From an uncultured Pseudomonadota bacterium (lineage in GTDB: Bacteria; Pseudomonadota; Gammaproteobacteria; Burkholderiales; Thiobacillaceae), in assembly GCA_903883985.1 (NCBI GenBank), contig CAISDD010000377.1, positions 1 to 7,766 on the forward strand: 7,766 nt of DNA, given 5' to 3'. Below are positions 4,711 through 7,766 of this stretch, piece after piece; the first letter of the stretch is position 1, and every line of letters begins with the position of its first letter. The notes below the pieces were generated by a model, which worked only from the letters and a program-made list of their open reading frames with translations, did not search any database and was not told where the DNA came from. The position numbers were made by a program, and so were the translations under genes.

Positions 4711-7526
4711 GGAGTCTCCTCCCATCCGTGGATTAGTACCATTTGCTGCAAGCGTTCGAGCACCGGATTGAACTGGAATTCATCCAGCAACGGTTTCATG
4801 CCGGCAAGTTCCTCGAACACCTCGGTACCCGCCACGGCTTCCTGCAAATCCCTGAACTTGCCGATGGCGCCAAACTTTTTCTGAGCCAGCAGGGGTTCGA
4901 GTTCGCGCAACAAGACCAAGACGCGCGGAACATCGACCTGTTTGGCCGCGGGCGCCGGTGCTGTTTCGGGCGGCTCCATAGGCAGCCACTTGCTCAGCAC
5001 CCCTATCAGGGCATCCAAGGACGTGATCGGCTTGGCAATGAAGTCGTCCATGCCGACGGCCAGGCAATGGTTCCGATCCTTTTCAAACGCATCGGCGGTC
5101 AAGGCGATGATAGTGCGTCGTTCCCGCCCGCTGTCCTTCTCCCATTGCCGTATCCGCTCGGTGGCGGCATAGCCGTCCAGGACGGGCATCTGCACATCCA
5201 TTAGAATCAGGTCCGCAGCATCGCCTCCGGTGACGGCATCGACCCCTTCTTGACCATGCTCCGCGAACCCGACGGTCAGGCCGACCTTTTCGAGCAGCGC
5301 GCGGAGGACTTTGCGATTGGTCGCACCGTCCTCGACCGCCAGTACCCGGCCGGAGAATTGGGGAAGTCTTTGCGGTGAGCGTGCGGCGCCGGTGGCAGGC
5401 CAGACGCGACTGTCCTGATCGGCGGCAACGAGGCCGGCGCGGATGCGAAACCAGAAGCGTGCTCCTTTCCCCTCCTGGCTCTCAACACCGACCTCGCCGC
5501 CCATGAGGCCCGCCATGGCACGGACAATGGAAAGACCCAGGCCGGTGCCACCGTATTGCCGGGTGGTCGAACTATCAATCTGGGAGAAGGGCAGGAACAG
5601 GAGAGACTGCTTGTCGGGTGGAATGCCGATGCCGGTGTCGGAAACGGCGAATTCGAGGAGGGCCGTTTCGCCGTCACGTTCAATCTCGCTGGCTTCGATG
5701 CGGATGCGGCCTTTTTCGGTAAATTTGATGGCATTACCAAGCAGGTTGGAGAGCATCTGCCGCAAACGGTGCGGGTCGCCGAGGTAGCGCTGGCCCGCCG
5801 GCCCGGTCCAGTCGGTCTCGATGTTTAGTCCCTTGCGGCTGGCGGTTTCGGCAAACAAGAACCGGGTTTCGTGCATGATTTGTGCGGACTCGAAGGCGAT
5901 CGATTCCTGCGATAACTTGCCGGCTTCGACCTTGGAGAGATCGAGGATGTCGTTGAGCAGCGTCAGCAGGATCTGGCCGGAGCTGATGACGGTGCGCACG
6001 TAGTCCTGCCGTTCGGCATCCTTGAGGTTGGGCGTCAACAGCATCTGCGCCATGCCGAGGATGCCATTCATCGGCGTGCGGATTTCATGGCTCATGGTCG
6101 CCAGGAAACGGCTCTTGGCGAGGTTGGCGGCATCGGCCGCGAACCTGGCACTTTCCAGCTCAGTGTTTTTGTCCTGCAGCACCTGGTTCAGGCGTTTGTA
6201 CTCCGTGACGTCGCGAGCCGCAGCGAACACGCCTTGTAGCAGGCCCTCAGCGTTGTAGAAGGTGGCCGCGTTATAGGACACAACCGTTTCCCTACCATCC
6301 TTGGCGTGGGCGGTCAACTCGTAGTCACTGACTTTCTTTTCTTCCAGCACCTGCTTGATACCCGCTTCAGCTCGCTCCGGATCGTTGAAATAATTCTTGA
6401 ACGGCGTGTTGATCAACTCCTCTCGCGCGCAACCCGTGAGCGCCACCATCTGTTGGTTGACGTCGGTAATGATGCCGGCAGGATCAGTCGTCATGATCGC
6501 GTCAATGTTGGATTCGATGAGCGAGCGTGTGTAGAACTGCTGGTCGCGCAGGCGTTGGTCAAGTTTCTTCTGTTCCGCATCAACCTGCTTGCGCGCGGTG
6601 TTGTCGGTGCCGATCAAGAGGTAACCGATAATGGCGTCCTGGGCATCGCGCAAGGCCGTGACCGACACCACCGCCGGGAAGCGGCTGCCGTCCTTGCGAA
6701 TATAGGTCAGCTCGTAGATATCCTCGATGCCGCGCGAGGCCTTGAACACCAGGGCCTCGAAGCCCGGGGTAATCGGCGTGCCGAGCTCGGCGCTCAAGGC
6801 CTGGGCGCGGGCGATGACTTCCTGCGGATCGGAAATGTTGGCCGGGGTGATCTTGTTCATCACCTCCGCCGCCGTGTAGCCCAGCATGCGTTCGGCGCCG
6901 ACGTTGAAAATCTGGATGACGCCCCTGGCGTCGGTGGCGATGCTGGAAAAATTGGCGCTGTTGAAGATCGCGCTTTGCAAGGCCCCCTCTCTGAGCAGCA
7001 CTTCTGCCTGTTTGCGGGCGGTGATATCCGTCAGCGCAATCTGGACCGAATGCGGCTGCCCGTCTTTAACCAGCCTCCGGCTATCCACGCGAACATCGAT
7101 CCTGACCCCATCCCCACGCAGGAGCGAGACTTCAGAAGTCAACGTGCCCTCCCGCTTCAGTACGCTGGCAAAATGCAAGTGCCAGCGGTCAGTGTCCGCA
7201 GAGGTGATGAAACACGCAAAGAGGCGATGCATCAGTTTCGTGCGCGGCTCCCCCAAAAACTCCGCCCCGGCAAAGTTGATGTTCTCTATCTGGCCGGTGT
7301 CCCCGAGGGTGAGGTAGCCAACCGGAGCGAATTCATAGAGGTCGACATAGCGGTCTCGCGAGGCTTCCAGGTCGGACTGAGACTGGCGCAAGGCTTCATT
7401 CTGCATCTCCAGTTCGATTCGATACACCTGGAACTCATGTTCGACAGAATCCTGGGGGGGGGTAGGGGAAGGCCCGGTATCCAGGAGTTCATCAGCACGT
7501 TCGCGTAGTCGAGTCAGTTCGTTCAT
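4707..7526 (-). CDS. Hybrid sensor histidine kinase (PAS x3-HisKA-HATPase-REC)
   Basis: This is a 939-aa soluble hybrid kinase and the first gene of the operon. A helical region (~29-60) precedes PAS 1 (~61-170, starting DLYEFAPVGYLTL), PAS 2 (~182-310) and PAS 3 (~331-441). The first two PAS domains end in the usual D-x-T-ARK linker. A coiled coil (~443-470) joins HisKA (~471-535) with H480 in MSHEIRTPMNG. The HATPase (~582-697) has N594/N598, DTGIGIP (630-636) and GGTGLGLS (659-666). The receiver (~726-845) has E732/D733, phosphoacceptor D777 in LILMDVQMP, T810 and K832. The ~78-residue tail after 861 is helical-looking but has no Hpt-type histidine. Phosphate would pass H480 to D777 and then to an Hpt or partner not seen here. 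The absence of membrane segments implies cytoplasmic sensing; the PAS ligands cannot be read from the sequence. The start is supported by AGGA six bases upstream. Confidence 0.95.
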   Translation of the reverse strand: MNELTRLRERADELLDTGPSPTPPQDSVEHEFQVYRIELEMQNEALRQSQSDLEASRDRYVDLYEFAPVGYLTLGDTGQIENINFAGAEFLGEPRTKLMHRLFACFITSADTDRWHLHFASVLKREGTLTSEVSLLRGDGVRIDVRVDSRRLVKDGQPHSVQIALTDITARKQAEVLLREGALQSAIFNSANFSSIATDARGVIQIFNVGAERMLGYTAAEVMNKITPANISDPQEVIARAQALSAELGTPITPGFEALVFKASRGIEDIYELTYIRKDGSRFPAVVSVTALRDAQDAIIGYLLIGTDNTARKQVDAEQKKLDQRLRDQQFYTRSLIESNIDAIMTTDPAGIITDVNQQMVALTGCAREELINTPFKNYFNDPERAEAGIKQVLEEKKVSDYELTAHAKDGRETVVSYNAATFYNAEGLLQGVFAAARDVTEYKRLNQVLQDKNTELESARFAADAANLAKSRFLATMSHEIRTPMNGILGMAQMLLTPNLKDAERQDYVRTVISSGQILLTLLNDILDLSKVEAGKLSQESIAFESAQIMHETRFLFAETASRKGLNIETDWTGPAGQRYLGDPHRLRQMLSNLLGNAIKFTEKGRIRIEASEIERDGETALLEFAVSDTGIGIPPDKQSLLFLPFSQIDSSTTRQYGGTGLGLSIVRAMAGLMGGEVGVESQEGKGARFWFRIRAGLVAADQDSRVWPATGAARSPQRLPQFSGRVLAVEDGATNRKVLRALLEKVGLTVGFAEHGQEGVDAVTGGDAADLILMDVQMPVLDGYAATERIRQWEKDSGRERRTIIALTADAFEKDRNHCLAVGMDDFIAKPITSLDALIGVLSKWLPMEPPETAPAPAAKQVDVPRVLVLLRELEPLLAQKKFGAIGKFRDLQEAVAGTEVFEELAGMKPLLDEFQFNPVLERLQQMVLIHGWEETP
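4716..4722 (-). promoter_or_regulatory. Strong internal ribosome binding site of the second kinase
   Basis: GGAGGAG on the minus strand ends 5 bases before the ATG at 4710; its GGAGG core is 7 bases away. It lies inside the last codons of the upstream kinase gene. It decides the start at 4710, since the in-frame ATG at 4725 lies before this site. Together with the ATGA overlap it suggests translational coupling with efficient re-initiation. Confidence 0.8.
7454..7462 (-). repeat. Nine-base homopolymer in the 5' end of the hybrid kinase gene
   Basis: Nine G on the plus strand, nine C in the coding strand, lie at coding nucleotides 65-73, codons 22-25 (Thr-Pro-Pro-Gln). The frame as given is open, so this is the in-frame state. 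Tracts of this length can slip in replication and switch a gene on or off, and they are also prone to sequencing error. Met41 downstream could allow restart. Confidence 0.75.
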
Positions 7527-7532
7527 ACCACA

Positions 7533-7537
7533 TCCTG
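7533..7537 (-). promoter_or_regulatory. Ribosome binding site of the hybrid kinase
   Basis: CAGGA on the minus strand ends six bases before the ATG at 7526, a normal spacing, and supports that start. Confidence 0.6.
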
Positions 7538-7573
7538 TAGCAACCTGGGAGGCTGAGTGGGTAGTGAAATATC

Positions 7574-7593
7574 AAGAATACGAAAAGAATACG
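7574..7593 (-). promoter_or_regulatory. Direct repeat upstream of the kinase operon, possible regulator site
   Basis: AAGAATACG occurs at 7574-7582 and again at 7585-7593 (CGTATTCTT twice on the minus strand). The period is 11 bases, about one helical turn, and the repeat ends 47 bases before the kinase start. Same-face direct repeats at this spacing are typical of tandem binding sites for response regulators. It sits in an AT-rich patch of the leader. No clear promoter can be aligned with it, so the operator role is only a suggestion. Confidence 0.3.
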
Positions 7594-7649
7594 CTGATAC
7601 TTGCAGACCTATGTGGAAATCGCCACGGAGCCGCAAGCTACGGGATGGC

Positions 7650-7675
7650 GTAGGGCGGATGCCCGAAGGGCGATC
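7650..7675. repeat. REP-like palindromic element
   Basis: GTAGGGCGGATGCCCGAAGGGCGATC contains GGATGCCC and GGGCGATCC, which pair around GAA with one bulged base. Its first ten bases, GTAGGGCGGA, also open the minus-strand arm of the palindrome ending at 3134. From memory, sequences of the form GTAGGGCGGAT...GATCCGCC are widely dispersed between genes in several Proteobacteria. It lies in the leader of the kinase operon, about 125 bases before the start codon. Confidence 0.55.
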
Positions 7676-7766
7676 CTGCATAATTAGCCTTAAATCAACC
7701 ACTTACAGCAAAAACTGGTAACTTCTCAATAAAACACGGCAACCCTATCGACGAGGTGACGAGACC

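Larger units (their letters stand above)
7527..7766 (-). other. Upstream region of the kinase operon, no gene seen
   Basis: I see no credible gene in these 240 bases. They hold the ribosome binding site, the 11-bp-period direct repeat and the REP-like element described separately. The best promoter-like pair on the minus strand is TTGCTG (7711-7706) and TAATTA (7686-7681), but the 19-base spacing is long, so it is weak. The kinase operon promoter is probably somewhere in this stretch. Confidence 0.4.

Noticed and set aside
4710..4725. Upstream ATG at 4725 as start of the second kinase
   Set aside because: The Shine-Dalgarno GGAGGAG lies after it and before the ATG at 4710, and the ATGA overlap supports the downstream start.
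6306..7508. 400-residue open frame on the plus strand opposite the hybrid kinase
   Set aside because: It lies wholly antisense to a kinase with intact motifs in order. Its Arg/Leu/Gly/Val-rich sequence has no recognisable domain and no good ribosome site, so it is a high-GC shadow.
7611..7721. 36-codon plus-strand frame (ATG at 7611, TAA at 7719-7721)
   Set aside because: It runs through the REP-like element, has no ribosome binding site and a nondescript sequence.

Overview
The window reads as proteobacterial chromosomal DNA of moderately high GC, most likely from a beta- or gammaproteobacterium. Three things point that way: a 'TTCGACAAGCTCAGGATGAACGG'-type dispersed repeat at the left edge, 'GTAGGGCGGA' REP-like palindromes in both gene-free spacers, and the PAS-rich hybrid kinases typical of environmental Proteobacteria. 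I cannot name a genus from the sequence.

Layout. Positions 2-237 hold a large near-perfect inverted repeat (76-bp arms, one mismatch) around an 84-bp core with nested dyads and short tandem repeats. A spacer leads to one plus-strand gene (416-3016), a predicted outer-membrane lipoprotein of 866 aa. It carries two tandem copies of a ~230-240 aa module, followed by a C-terminal region I do not recognise. Positions 3017-3153 separate it from a convergent minus-strand unit and hold a long imperfect palindrome that may serve as terminator for one or both sides. The minus-strand unit is a two-gene operon: a 939-aa soluble hybrid histidine kinase (three PAS, HisKA, HATPase, C-terminal receiver; 7526 to 4707), then a 518-aa REC-PAS-HisKA-HATPase kinase (4710 to 3154). 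The two reading frames overlap in an ATGA. Positions 7527-7766 are the upstream region of this operon, with a ribosome binding site, an 11-bp-period direct repeat and a second REP-like element.

How the genes work together. The two kinases are almost certainly translated together and are built for multi-step phosphotransfer: two phosphoacceptor histidines and two receiver aspartates. No Hpt domain with a usable histidine and no DNA-binding output regulator is visible, so the final output lies elsewhere or is by protein interaction. Neither kinase has a membrane segment, so sensing is presumably cytoplasmic through the PAS domains. The lipoprotein is convergent to them and nothing in the sequence ties it to their pathway.

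I do not see a convincing new defence, mobile or biosynthetic system here. The most notable items are the long inverted repeat, the recent-looking internal duplication in the lipoprotein, the coupled pair of kinases, and a nine-C tract near the start of the first kinase gene.
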